From Calditrichia bacterium (GTDB lineage Bacteria > Calditrichota > Calditrichia > RBG-13-44-9 > J075), in contig JANQRS010000052.1 in NCBI GenBank assembly GCA_028284445.1, forward strand, positions 62,001 through 126,000: a stretch of DNA of 64,000 bases, written 5' to 3'. A program made the translations under genes and the position numbers. Below the pieces are notes generated by a model, which searched no databases, was not told the origin of the DNA, and saw nothing but the letters and a program-made list of their open reading frames with translations. The first letter of the stretch is position 1, and each line of letters begins with the position of its first letter. Below, one piece after another: positions 1-7,570 of the stretch.

Positions 1-2
1 CC

Positions 3-662
3 GACTTTACTGTCATCGTCTTGAAGTTCAGCGGTGACCCGGTGGTTGATGATGCCCAGTATTTCCTCGGAGAGTCCCACTTTAATAATAGCGAATACCT
101 GATTGCCATCTCGGAATATCAAAAACTCGTAAATGACTATCCGCAAAGCCCCTATGCAACCCTCGGCCAGTTCAAAATTGCCTTGGCATATTACCGTCTT
201 TCTCCGCGCCCTGAATTGGATCAACAATATACCCACCAGGCAGTGCGTGAATTCCAGAATTTTCTGCAAGACTATCCGGATCATGAGTTGAAGGCCAATG
301 CTGAAGAATTGATCAAGGAAATGCGCGAGAAGCTGGCGGTCAAAATGATGATGGGCGCAACGACCTATCGCAAAATGGGGATCTGCAGCTCAGCAAGTTA
401 TTATTACGACGCCATCATCGAGAAGTATTACGATACGGAGCAGGCACCGGACGCACATTACTGGAAAGGCGAGTGTCTCTTCAAGGTTAAGAAGTTTGAA
501 GAGTCTATGTCTGCCTTTACGGTTTACGTGGAGAAATTCCCGGAGCACAAATTTGCCGGTAAGGCAAAGAACCGCATCAGTGAACTCAGCGATGAATTGG
601 AAAACGCCGACAAGGAAGACGGTGAGAAACATACCGGAATTGATGGCAATAGCCAAAAATAA
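3..662 (+). CDS. bamD: BamD-like outer-membrane assembly lipoprotein (5' end outside window)
   Basis: The reading frame is open to the left edge, so the signal peptide and lipobox lie outside the window; the TTG at 21 is not a likely start. About 219 residues are visible. They form TPR-like helical pairs of the BamD type: a DDAQYFLGESHF helix, a block with PELDQQYTHQAVREF and YPDH, then an ASYYYDAIIEKYYDTEQAPDA block. In known systems BamD is the periplasmic TPR lipoprotein of the BAM complex that folds beta-barrel proteins into the outer membrane. The 3' end overlaps nadD by 20 bases, suggesting one transcript. A generic YbgF/CpoB-type TPR protein is the main alternative. Confidence 0.8.
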   Translation, partial: DFTVIVLKFSGDPVVDDAQYFLGESHFNNSEYLIAISEYQKLVNDYPQSPYATLGQFKIALAYYRLSPRPELDQQYTHQAVREFQNFLQDYPDHELKANAEELIKEMREKLAVKMMMGATTYRKMGICSSASYYYDAIIEKYYDTEQAPDAHYWKGECLFKVKKFEESMSAFTVYVEKFPEHKFAGKAKNRISELSDELENADKEDGEKHTGIDGNSQK

Positions 663-1248
663 GCGTGTTGGTGTTTTCGGCGGCACATTTGACCCCATCC
701 ACTTTGGTCATTTGATTGTCGCCGAGGCAATCCGCGAACGCTGCCGCCTCGATACCATCATTTTCCTTCCTGCCCGATTACATGCCCTGAAAGACAATCA
801 ACGCATCGAATCTGCCCAGCACCGCGTAAAAATGCTTCAGCTGGCGATAAAAGGATACCCGGAATTTGTCATGAATGATATCGAGATTCGGCGTGATGAA
901 GTGTCCTACACCGTGGATACGATGAGTCGCTTGCGTGAGGAATTTCCGGATGATCAGTATGAGCGCTTCTTCCTGATGGGAAGCGATAATGTTGAGCAGT
1001 TACACCGTTGGAAAGAGCCGCAACGCTTGTTGGAAACTTGCAGCATCATTGCATTTGGGCGTGCCGGTGTTGCCGAAACCTACCGCAATTCTCCTTTTTT
1101 TGATCAACTCCAGTTCGTTGATGTGCCCCAAATTGACATTTCTTCTACAATAGTCCGCGATCGCTGCCGAAGCGGTGAAAGCATCCGCTTTTTGGTGCCC
1201 CCGGAAGTCCGCAATTATATCGAAGACAAAGCACTTTATCGCGAATAG
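643..1248 (+). CDS. nadD: Nicotinate-nucleotide adenylyltransferase
   Basis: Predicted to adenylate nicotinate mononucleotide to deamido-NAD in NAD biosynthesis. The 201-residue protein opens with the nucleotidyltransferase signature GGTFDPIHFGHL (HxGH-type ATP site) and ends with the ISSTIVRDR motif of this family followed by VPPEVRNYIEDKALY. Length fits NadD. The frame is open further upstream to 496, but that extension lies inside bamD and shows no homology, so the ATG at 643 just before GGTFDP is chosen. It overlaps the bamD stop by 20 bases. A short hairpin with a T-run follows at 1286. Confidence 0.95.
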   Translation: MAIAKNKRVGVFGGTFDPIHFGHLIVAEAIRERCRLDTIIFLPARLHALKDNQRIESAQHRVKMLQLAIKGYPEFVMNDIEIRRDEVSYTVDTMSRLREEFPDDQYERFFLMGSDNVEQLHRWKEPQRLLETCSIIAFGRAGVAETYRNSPFFDQLQFVDVPQIDISSTIVRDRCRSGESIRFLVPPEVRNYIEDKALYRE

Positions 1249-1285
1249 CACGAATGCTGATTTTTTATGAATTTTGATGAGTTTT

Positions 1286-1306
1286 TGCCGGTTTTTCGGC
1301 ATTTTT
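1286..1306 (+). terminator. Probable rho-independent terminator after nadD
   Basis: TGCCG and CGGCA arms (1286-1290 and 1297-1301) enclose a T-rich loop and are followed by TTTTT. The stem is only five base pairs. It lies 38 bases after the nadD stop and 100 bases before accB, a sensible place to separate the two units. Confidence 0.5.
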
Positions 1307-1408
1307 CGTCAATTTTACTGAATTTTACGCTCAAAATATAGCTTGCAAAGGAATAGGGAAAAGCTTATCTTTTTGAGTTACTGTGCATGTGGCATTACCG
1401 GAGGTCCG

Positions 1409-1876
1409 ATGGATATTCAACAGATTAAGCAGTTAATCAAAATTGTAGAAAAAAGTGATATTGGCGAACTGGAGCTGATCGAAGAAGGTCGCAAGATTCG
1501 CATAAGTAAGAGCAGTAAGTTGGCTGCCGCCAACGGTGCTCCGAATCCGGTGTATATGCCGCCGCCGGTACAGGCGGTTGTGCCAGATGCGCCGGCACCG
1601 GCTGCAGCAGATGCCGCACCGGCTGTTGACAAAGATAAATACCACGAAGTGTTGTCACCGATGGTCGGGACATTTTATCATGCGCCTTCCCCGGATGCAG
1701 ATCCCTATGTGGAAGTTGGGCATTCCGTCAATCCCGGCACGCCGCTCTGTATTATCGAAGCGATGAAGCTGATGAACGAAATTCAGTCGGAGCACAAAGG
1801 GCGCATCGCGAAAATTATGGTCGAGAATGGTCAACCTGTTGAGTATAACCAAGTCCTCTTCTTAATCGAAAAGTAA
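1409..1876 (+). CDS. accB: Biotin carboxyl carrier protein of acetyl-CoA carboxylase
   Basis: Carries biotin between the carboxylase and carboxyltransferase centres of acetyl-CoA carboxylase, the first step of fatty-acid synthesis. The 155-residue protein has the AccB N-terminal segment (MDIQQIKQLI), an Ala/Pro-rich flexible linker around residues 50-75, and a C-terminal biotinyl domain with SPMVGTFYHAPSPDA and the EAMKLMNE biotinylation motif (Lys in MKL). The ATG at 1409 has GGAGGT directly upstream at 1400-1405; the longer open frame from 1343 has no such site. accC follows 52 bases later. Confidence 0.97.
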   Translation: MDIQQIKQLIKIVEKSDIGELELIEEGRKIRISKSSKLAAANGAPNPVYMPPPVQAVVPDAPAPAAADAAPAVDKDKYHEVLSPMVGTFYHAPSPDADPYVEVGHSVNPGTPLCIIEAMKLMNEIQSEHKGRIAKIMVENGQPVEYNQVLFLIEK

Positions 1877-1928
1877 CGAATCCGGGAAACTGACAGACAT
1901 TGAATACGACGATTGGAGGTAAGGGCAG

Positions 1929-3299
1929 TTGTTCTCAAAAATCCTGATCGCAAATCGCGGCGAAATCGCCTTGCGCATCATACGTGCCTGCAAGGAACTT
2001 GGTGTGAGGACCGTTGCTGTATACTCGACTGCTGACGAAACAGCAGCCCATACAATTTTTGCCGATGAAAGCGTTTGTGTTGGTCCTCCTGAAGGTGGTA
2101 AGAGCTACCTGAATACATCTCACATTATTTCAGCCGCTGAGATTACCAATGCCGATGCCATCCATCCCGGTTATGGCTTTCTTTCTGAGAATGCCGAGTT
2201 TGCGGATATGTGTGAATCGGTGAATCTGGCATTTATCGGGCCCAGCAGCGACGTGATTTCCAAAATGGGCGATAAAGCAGAAGCCAAAAAGTCGATGGTT
2301 GCGGCCGGCGTGCCGGTTGTTCCCGGAAACAAAGGGGTTTTGACAAGTGAAGAAGAAGCCCTGCGCATTGCTGGTGATATTGGCTATCCGGTGATCCTCA
2401 AGGCAGTTGCCGGCGGGGGCGGTAAAGGCATGCGCATTGTGCGCGATAAAGAAAGCCTCGCAAACAGTTTTATGATGGCCCAGGCGGAAGCGGAAGCTTC
2501 CTTTAGCAATCCGGACCTCTATATCGAAAAATACATCGAAAATCCTCGCCATATCGAGATTCAGGTTTTGGCAGATAAGTTTGGCAATACGCTGCATCTC
2601 GGGGAGCGGGAATGTTCGATTCAGCGAAGACACCAGAAATTGATCGAAGAAGCACCCTCGCCGGTTGTTGATGAAAGCATCCGCAAAAAGATGGGTGAAG
2701 TTGCCGTTCAAGGTGCCCGATCTGTGGGCTACGAAAGCGCCGGCACCATTGAGTTTCTGCTGGATGCTCAAAACAATTTCTACTTTATGGAAATGAATAC
2801 CCGTATCCAGGTGGAGCATCCGGTTACCGAGATGGTATACAATGTCGATTTGATTAAGCAGCAGATTCGTATTGCGGCGGGTGAGGAAATGCCGTTCACA
2901 CAGGCTGACATGCGCGTGCGCGGTCATGCCATTGAGTGTCGCATTAATGCTGAAGATCCGGCAAATAATTTTATGCCGTCTCCCGGCGAGTTAACCAATT
3001 TGCACTTTCCCGGTGGACCGGGAATTCGTGTTGACACTCATATCTACAACTCTTACCGGGTGCCGCCGTTTTATGATTCATTAATTGCCAAACTGATTGT
3101 TGTGGCCCGTACTCGGGAAGAGGCGATTCGCCGTCTTAATAGAGCACTTGATGAATTTGTGATCGAGGGCGTGAAAACCACGATCCCTTTTCATAAATAT
3201 GTTATTAATACGCCGGAATTTAAGTCCGGGGATTTCGATACGCACTTCCTTGAAAAAATTTACGATCAGGCCAGAAGCGAGATCGTCCTGGCAAGCTAG
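1929..3299 (+). CDS. accC: Biotin carboxylase subunit of acetyl-CoA carboxylase
   Basis: ATP-dependent carboxylation of the biotin on AccB. It begins at a TTG preceded by GGAGGT (1915-1920), giving the canonical MFSKILIANRGEIALR N-terminus; 456 residues is the usual AccC length. ATP-grasp landmarks are present: the glycine-rich AGGGGKGMR loop, HLGERECSIQRRHQK, the EMNTRIQVEHPVTE catalytic segment, and GHAIECRINAEDP in the C-terminal domain. accB lies upstream and gcvH 13 bases downstream, so the three probably share a transcript. The carboxyltransferase genes accA and accD are not in the window. Confidence 0.97.
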   Translation: MFSKILIANRGEIALRIIRACKELGVRTVAVYSTADETAAHTIFADESVCVGPPEGGKSYLNTSHIISAAEITNADAIHPGYGFLSENAEFADMCESVNLAFIGPSSDVISKMGDKAEAKKSMVAAGVPVVPGNKGVLTSEEEALRIAGDIGYPVILKAVAGGGGKGMRIVRDKESLANSFMMAQAEAEASFSNPDLYIEKYIENPRHIEIQVLADKFGNTLHLGERECSIQRRHQKLIEEAPSPVVDESIRKKMGEVAVQGARSVGYESAGTIEFLLDAQNNFYFMEMNTRIQVEHPVTEMVYNVDLIKQQIRIAAGEEMPFTQADMRVRGHAIECRINAEDPANNFMPSPGELTNLHFPGGPGIRVDTHIYNSYRVPPFYDSLIAKLIVVARTREEAIRRLNRALDEFVIEGVKTTIPFHKYVINTPEFKSGDFDTHFLEKIYDQARSEIVLAS

Positions 3300-3312
3300 A
3301 AGAGGAGCCAAA

Positions 3313-3690
3313 ATGAGCAATGTTCCTGAGAACCTGAAGTATACCAAAGAACACGAATGGGCGCTTATTGAGGGCGATGTTGTGACTGTTGGTATTACCG
3401 ATCATGCCCAGAGTGAACTGGGAGATATCGTTTTTGTCGAACTACCTGCCGTTGGAACAGAAGTCGTTCGCGATGAAGCCTTTGGTAGTATTGAGGCTGT
3501 CAAGGCCGTTTCCGATCTCTACGCGCCGATTTCCGGCGAGGTGGTTGAAGTCAATGAGGCGCTGGAAGACGCCCCGGAAACCGTCAATGAAGATGCATAC
3601 GGCAGCGGCTGGATGCTGAAGATTAAAGTATCCAATGCGGCGGATTTGGATTCCTTATTAAGTAGCGCTGATTATCTGGCGCTCATTTAA
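3313..3690 (+). CDS. gcvH: Glycine cleavage system H protein
   Basis: Lipoyl carrier protein of 125 residues. It has the family N-terminus (PENLKYTKEHEWA), GITDHAQSELGDIVFVELP, and the lipoylation segment GSIEAVKAVSDLYAP with the acceptor Lys at residue 64. The AGAGGAG Shine-Dalgarno at 3300-3306 fixes the ATG at 3313. In textbook biology H shuttles the aminomethyl group between GcvP, GcvT and Lpd, but none of those partners is nearby; instead it sits directly after accBC. It could serve glycine cleavage in trans or act as a lipoyl relay. Confidence 0.95.
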   Translation: MSNVPENLKYTKEHEWALIEGDVVTVGITDHAQSELGDIVFVELPAVGTEVVRDEAFGSIEAVKAVSDLYAPISGEVVEVNEALEDAPETVNEDAYGSGWMLKIKVSNAADLDSLLSSADYLALI

Positions 3691-3724
3691 GCGCTTTTCA
3701 TATCTTTACCTGGATTTATTTAGT

Positions 3725-4702
3725 ATGGCAAAAGTTTTGCTGGTTGATGACAATGTGGATATGCTCGAGACGCTTGAGCACCTATTCACATTTTATGATT
3801 TTGAAGTAGCCCGCGCGGTCAACGGCGCGGTTGCGCTGGAAATCGTCAACGACGAAAACCCGGATATCATCATTCTTGATGCGCTAATGCCGGTTATGAA
3901 TGGATTTGACACTTGTGAGCACCTGAAGACCGACCCGGAAACCCGCGATATCCCCATTATCTTCCTTTCCGCAAATTATACCGAAAAAGAACACCGTCGC
4001 AAAGGCCTGGAATTGGGCGCCGACGACTACATTTTGAAGCCCTTTAATGCCCAGGAACTGATTGGGAAAGTCAATTTTATCCTGAAACGGCAGTCGCTTC
4101 TGGCAGGCATCCGCGCTGAAAATGATGCCTTTCTGAAGGAATTTGAACAGGGTGCTGCGGAGGCAGAACGTGATCATTTGACCGGCTTACTGGCTGATTC
4201 GGCCTTTCTGCATGATTTGCGGAGCAAATTTGAGGCGAGCAAAGACGGCGGTAGTGAATTGAGTCTGCTGATGCTGGATGTGGATCACTTCAGTAAAATA
4301 AGCGGTGCGTTTGGTGATGCCACCGGGAACTATGTTCTTAACAAGATTGTGCATATCCTACTGCGCCACGGGCGTAAACAGGACTACCTGTATCGGCTGG
4401 ATCGCAATCGTTTTTGCATCTTAATGGCTGATACCGGCGAGAGCATCGCATTTAGCGAAGCGGAAAAGTTGCGCACCGCTATTGAGGGCGCCGAGTTTCT
4501 CGAGCCGGAACTTCTGGAATTACATCCGGGAGCCAGCAAGCGGAAACTGACGCCGCAGAATATAACTGTCAGCGTAGGTATTGCCACAGCTGCTGATAGT
4601 GCCAGCGATAGTCTGCTGCTAAAGTCGGTAGAGGAGGCGCTGGGCCGGGCAAAAGCGACCGGTCGAAATGTGACGATACGGACCTCGGAAACTATAAACT
4701 AA
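3725..4702 (+). CDS. Response regulator with degenerate GGDEF domain
   Basis: 325 residues. The N-terminal receiver domain is intact: acidic pair Asp8/Asp9, phospho-acceptor Asp52 (ILDALMP) and Lys105 (ILKPF). A short helix leads to a diguanylate-cyclase-like domain that starts with the usual DHLTGLL at about 150 and keeps LLMLDVDHFSKIS at 181-193. The active-site half, normally GGDEF, reads DRNRF at 226-230, so cyclase activity is unlikely; the domain may bind nucleotide or serve for dimerisation. The next gene, 26 bases on, is another response regulator, suggesting a small signalling operon. Confidence 0.88.
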   Translation: MAKVLLVDDNVDMLETLEHLFTFYDFEVARAVNGAVALEIVNDENPDIIILDALMPVMNGFDTCEHLKTDPETRDIPIIFLSANYTEKEHRRKGLELGADDYILKPFNAQELIGKVNFILKRQSLLAGIRAENDAFLKEFEQGAAEAERDHLTGLLADSAFLHDLRSKFEASKDGGSELSLLMLDVDHFSKISGAFGDATGNYVLNKIVHILLRHGRKQDYLYRLDRNRFCILMADTGESIAFSEAEKLRTAIEGAEFLEPELLELHPGASKRKLTPQNITVSVGIATAADSASDSLLLKSVEEALGRAKATGRNVTIRTSETIN

Positions 4703-4728
4703 TCAAGCATTGATTGGCAGGGATCAAG

Positions 4729-5460
4729 ATGGCCCACAAACTTCTTATTGTAGACGACAACGAACATGTCCTGAAGCTATTACGAATCAGCCTGGAAAAG
4801 GCAGGATACGAAATATATGATGCCGGAAACGGAGATGAAGGCCTGGAACGGGCTATTGAGGTACTACCGGATTTGATTATTTCTGATGTAATGATGCCGC
4901 TGACAGATGGCATTGAGTTTTGTTGGATGGTTCGCGAAAACAGCCCGATTCCAATGGTGCCTTTTATTTTTCTTACCAGCCTGGAAGATCAGGAAATGGA
5001 AATCCGCGGCTTTCGGGCCGGGGCCGACGAATATTTGGTGAAGCCGGTTGATCGCAAGGTTTTGCTGGAGAAAGTAGAAACGCTGCTGGAGCGCGCTTCA
5101 AAAGTAAAAACAATGGATGGTGGCCAGGCTGCGGAAACCCCCAAGGGCTTCGAAGGGAATATGGCTGATCTCTCGCTGGCTGAAGTGATTCAGCTGCTCA
5201 ATTTGAATCAACGCAGCGGTACCCTTTTTGTCGAAACGGATGAAGCCGGTGAAATTATTTTCCATAGCGGCCAGATGCTCTTCGGGAAATATGGCGCGCT
5301 GACCGGCGAAGAGGCGATCTACAAAGCAGTGCCGCAGAAAAATGGACGTTTTCGCTTCGAGCCCGGCGAGAAAGAAACCGAACGCAATATCCAGGGGCCG
5401 ACGATGAATGTTCTCCTGGAAGCATGCCGTCTGGCTGACGAGCGAAATCAACCAAGCTAA
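4729..5460 (+). CDS. Response regulator with PATAN (DUF4388) output domain
   Basis: 243 residues from the ATG at 4729, which has GGCAGGGA upstream; a TTG at 4714 is the alternative start. The receiver domain has DD at 9-10, Asp53 (ISDVMMP) and the LVKPVD lysine. A linker at about 120-140 leads to a PATAN/DUF4388 domain (FEGNMADLSLAEVIQLLNLN, SGTLFVE, GEIIFHSGQMLFGKYGALTGEEAIY). PATAN domains are found in receiver proteins controlling motility, exopolysaccharide or social behaviours in several phyla; the exact output here is unknown. A second PATAN protein is at 40906. Confidence 0.9.
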   Translation: MAHKLLIVDDNEHVLKLLRISLEKAGYEIYDAGNGDEGLERAIEVLPDLIISDVMMPLTDGIEFCWMVRENSPIPMVPFIFLTSLEDQEMEIRGFRAGADEYLVKPVDRKVLLEKVETLLERASKVKTMDGGQAAETPKGFEGNMADLSLAEVIQLLNLNQRSGTLFVETDEAGEIIFHSGQMLFGKYGALTGEEAIYKAVPQKNGRFRFEPGEKETERNIQGPTMNVLLEACRLADERNQPS

Positions 5461-5491
5461 GCGGCGATAACTGTATTTCTGTCATCATCTC

Positions 5492-6400
5492 ATGAGTCGA
5501 ATTTTTTCACATACCACATGCCGTACTTGCTTCATTTCCGTCCTGGCTGTTTTCCTTCTAACTTTCTGCGCCCCTGAAACTGATTTACCGGCAAAACGGA
5601 CCGTTCAAATTGCCTATTCCGGCAACCTGAACGGTATTCTCGACGATTGTCAATGTGGTGGTGAACTTGTGGGTGGCGCAACGCGTATTATCACCGTTGC
5701 CCGGGAGCTTCGTGAAGGCAATGCCGATCTGCTTTTGCTGGATGCCGGCGATTTCTTTAGCAGTTATTCGATGCCGCGTTCAAATAGTGTTATGCTGGAG
5801 CTTGTTCGTCAGGCCGGGTTTGACGCGCTGAACCTTGGTGACCAGGAATTTGTCCAGGGCGTGTCCTTTTTGCAGGAACATCAGGAAAAAGCGCAATTGC
5901 TGTCATCGAATATCCGTTTCGCGAATAGCGGGATTGATAGCATGCTTTTTCTCTCTCGCAGCGGGGTTGAAATTGCTGTTCTGAGCATGACCGATTCCAG
6001 CTGCTTCTCTTTTATCGATAAGGGAGGTTTGCAGGTTCTTGATGTTGACGAGCAATTGCGCCGCTTGCAGTCACCGGCTGAAAGTCAGTCGGATATGCAA
6101 ATCCTGCTGTTGCACGCAGAACGGGAGCGTGCTTTGGAACTGGCCGACAGGCACGATTGGCTGGATCTGATAATTTTGGCGCATAACCAGCGCCAGGACT
6201 ACATGGCTTTGCCGTCTGTGACTATCGTCGAAGCCGGCGTAAATGGAGAGCATTTGGGGGTTGTCTCGATGACTCAGGTTGATGGCGATTGGCAAAGCGA
6301 AAATCGATTTATTCCCATCACCCGCGAGATTGCCGAAGAAAAAAACGCCTATTTGCTGGTCCAGGATTATTATCGAACTTTGTCAACTGGATACCGTTAA
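5492..6400 (+). CDS. UshA-like metallophosphatase-related lipoprotein, metal site degraded
   Basis: 302 residues with a lipoprotein-like signal peptide (hydrophobic stretch 13-25, candidate lipid-bearing Cys26 in LLTFCAP). The body resembles 5'-nucleotidase/UshA-type calcineurin phosphatases: YSGNLNGILDDCQCGG sits where NDxHG is expected, then LLLDAGDFF, LNLGDQEF in place of GNHEFD, LLLHAERER and LILAHNQRQ in place of GHxH. Several metal ligands are therefore replaced, though the Asp in DAGD and two His remain. The CxC after the first motif recalls a UshA-related subgroup with a PCGC segment. Hydrolase activity is doubtful; a binding role is possible. Confidence 0.6.
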   Translation: MSRIFSHTTCRTCFISVLAVFLLTFCAPETDLPAKRTVQIAYSGNLNGILDDCQCGGELVGGATRIITVARELREGNADLLLLDAGDFFSSYSMPRSNSVMLELVRQAGFDALNLGDQEFVQGVSFLQEHQEKAQLLSSNIRFANSGIDSMLFLSRSGVEIAVLSMTDSSCFSFIDKGGLQVLDVDEQLRRLQSPAESQSDMQILLLHAERERALELADRHDWLDLIILAHNQRQDYMALPSVTIVEAGVNGEHLGVVSMTQVDGDWQSENRFIPITREIAEEKNAYLLVQDYYRTLSTGYR

Positions 6401-6436
6401 GCGTATCGCCTAAGTAATTTTACGTGATTCTGTTGT

Positions 6437-7570
6437 ATGACAAAAATGAATACACTTCTACAGCCGATTCGTTCCGTGCTTGCCAGAGTCGGTTTTTTGC
6501 TGTATTTGGGAGGCAATCTCATCATACACTTCTTTTTTAAGAGCTGGTTTGGCCGTCTCTTACTTTTAACTGCCTTACTTGCTGTCGTTGGACTCACCTT
6601 CTTTGCCGGACTCTTCAGTGAAGTTGATCCGGAAAAACAACCGAAAATTTCTGTTCAAATCCCGGCCGGAGCCTCTTTTCGGCAGGTTGCTGATTCACTT
6701 GACAGGCACGAACTGCTGCGATCCCGCGACCTGTTCCTGCTAATGGGAAAGCTGAGCGGTAAAGAACGCAATGTGAAAGCAGGCGTGTTTGCCATTCCGA
6801 CCGGGCTCAGTGACTGGCAATTGCTCGATTACCTGGAAAATGCCCGTGCCGCCCAGATCAAGGTGACGCTGCCGGAGGGCATTTTATCGAACCAAATGGC
6901 CGGTATCCTTCAGAAAAAGATTGGAATTGACTCAACCCGCTTTGTTCAACTGGTGAATGACATCGCCTTTTCGCGAAGCCTGATCGGCGGGCCCTCGCTT
7001 GAAGGGTATCTGCAGCCGGAAACCTACTATTTTGAGTGGAAGACGCCGGAAAAGAAACTGATTGAATACCTCGTTGGCAGGACCCTGGAAATTTTTGAGC
7101 CCGACAGCGTGCAGAAGCGGCTTTCTGAAATGGGCTGGACCCGTCATGATATCGTGACCCTGGCAGCGATCGTGGAAGGCGAAGCGATCGTCGATAGCGA
7201 GCGGGTGGATATTGCTGCGCTCTATCACAATCGCCTACGTAAAGGATGGCGTCTGCAGGCCGACCCAACCATCCAGTTTGCGATTCCCGGTCCGCCAAAA
7301 CGACTTCTTTATAAAGACCTGGAAATCGATTCTCCGTATAACACCTACAAATATGCCGGTTTGCCACCGGGCCCGATCAATAATCCTGGCAAAAAATCTA
7401 TTTTAGCGACGTTATATCCGTCCTCAGTTGATTATCTTTATATGGTTGCAGTGGGGGATGGTAGCCATAAGTTTTCAATGACGCTCCGTGAGCACAACTA
7501 TTGGCATAAGCGTTTCAATGAGGTGCGCCGGCGCGTTCGCCGTGAACAACGTCAACGTCAGGCTCAGTAA
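6437..7570 (+). CDS. mltG: Endolytic murein transglycosylase MltG (YceG)
   Basis: Predicted to cut nascent peptidoglycan strands at the inner membrane and so end glycan polymerisation. The 377-residue protein has one N-terminal membrane span (about 34-58), a LysM-like segment (VQIPAGASFRQVADSL) and the YceG catalytic domain: LEGYLQPETYYF, AAIVEGEA with catalytic Glu247 expected, and the family signature AALYHNRL, LQADPTIQFA, SPYNTYKYAGLPPGPI. The stop at 7568-7570 directly abuts the helicase start at 7571, so the two are probably co-translated. Confidence 0.95.
   Translation: MTKMNTLLQPIRSVLARVGFLLYLGGNLIIHFFFKSWFGRLLLLTALLAVVGLTFFAGLFSEVDPEKQPKISVQIPAGASFRQVADSLDRHELLRSRDLFLLMGKLSGKERNVKAGVFAIPTGLSDWQLLDYLENARAAQIKVTLPEGILSNQMAGILQKKIGIDSTRFVQLVNDIAFSRSLIGGPSLEGYLQPETYYFEWKTPEKKLIEYLVGRTLEIFEPDSVQKRLSEMGWTRHDIVTLAAIVEGEAIVDSERVDIAALYHNRLRKGWRLQADPTIQFAIPGPPKRLLYKDLEIDSPYNTYKYAGLPPGPINNPGKKSILATLYPSSVDYLYMVAVGDGSHKFSMTLREHNYWHKRFNEVRRRVRREQRQRQAQ

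Noticed and set aside
496..642. N-terminal extension of nadD
   Set aside because: Lies in another frame of bamD; canonical NadD starts near GGTFDP.
2130..2927. 265-codon minus-strand open frame opposite accC
   Set aside because: Shadow of a highly conserved gene; no recognisable protein.
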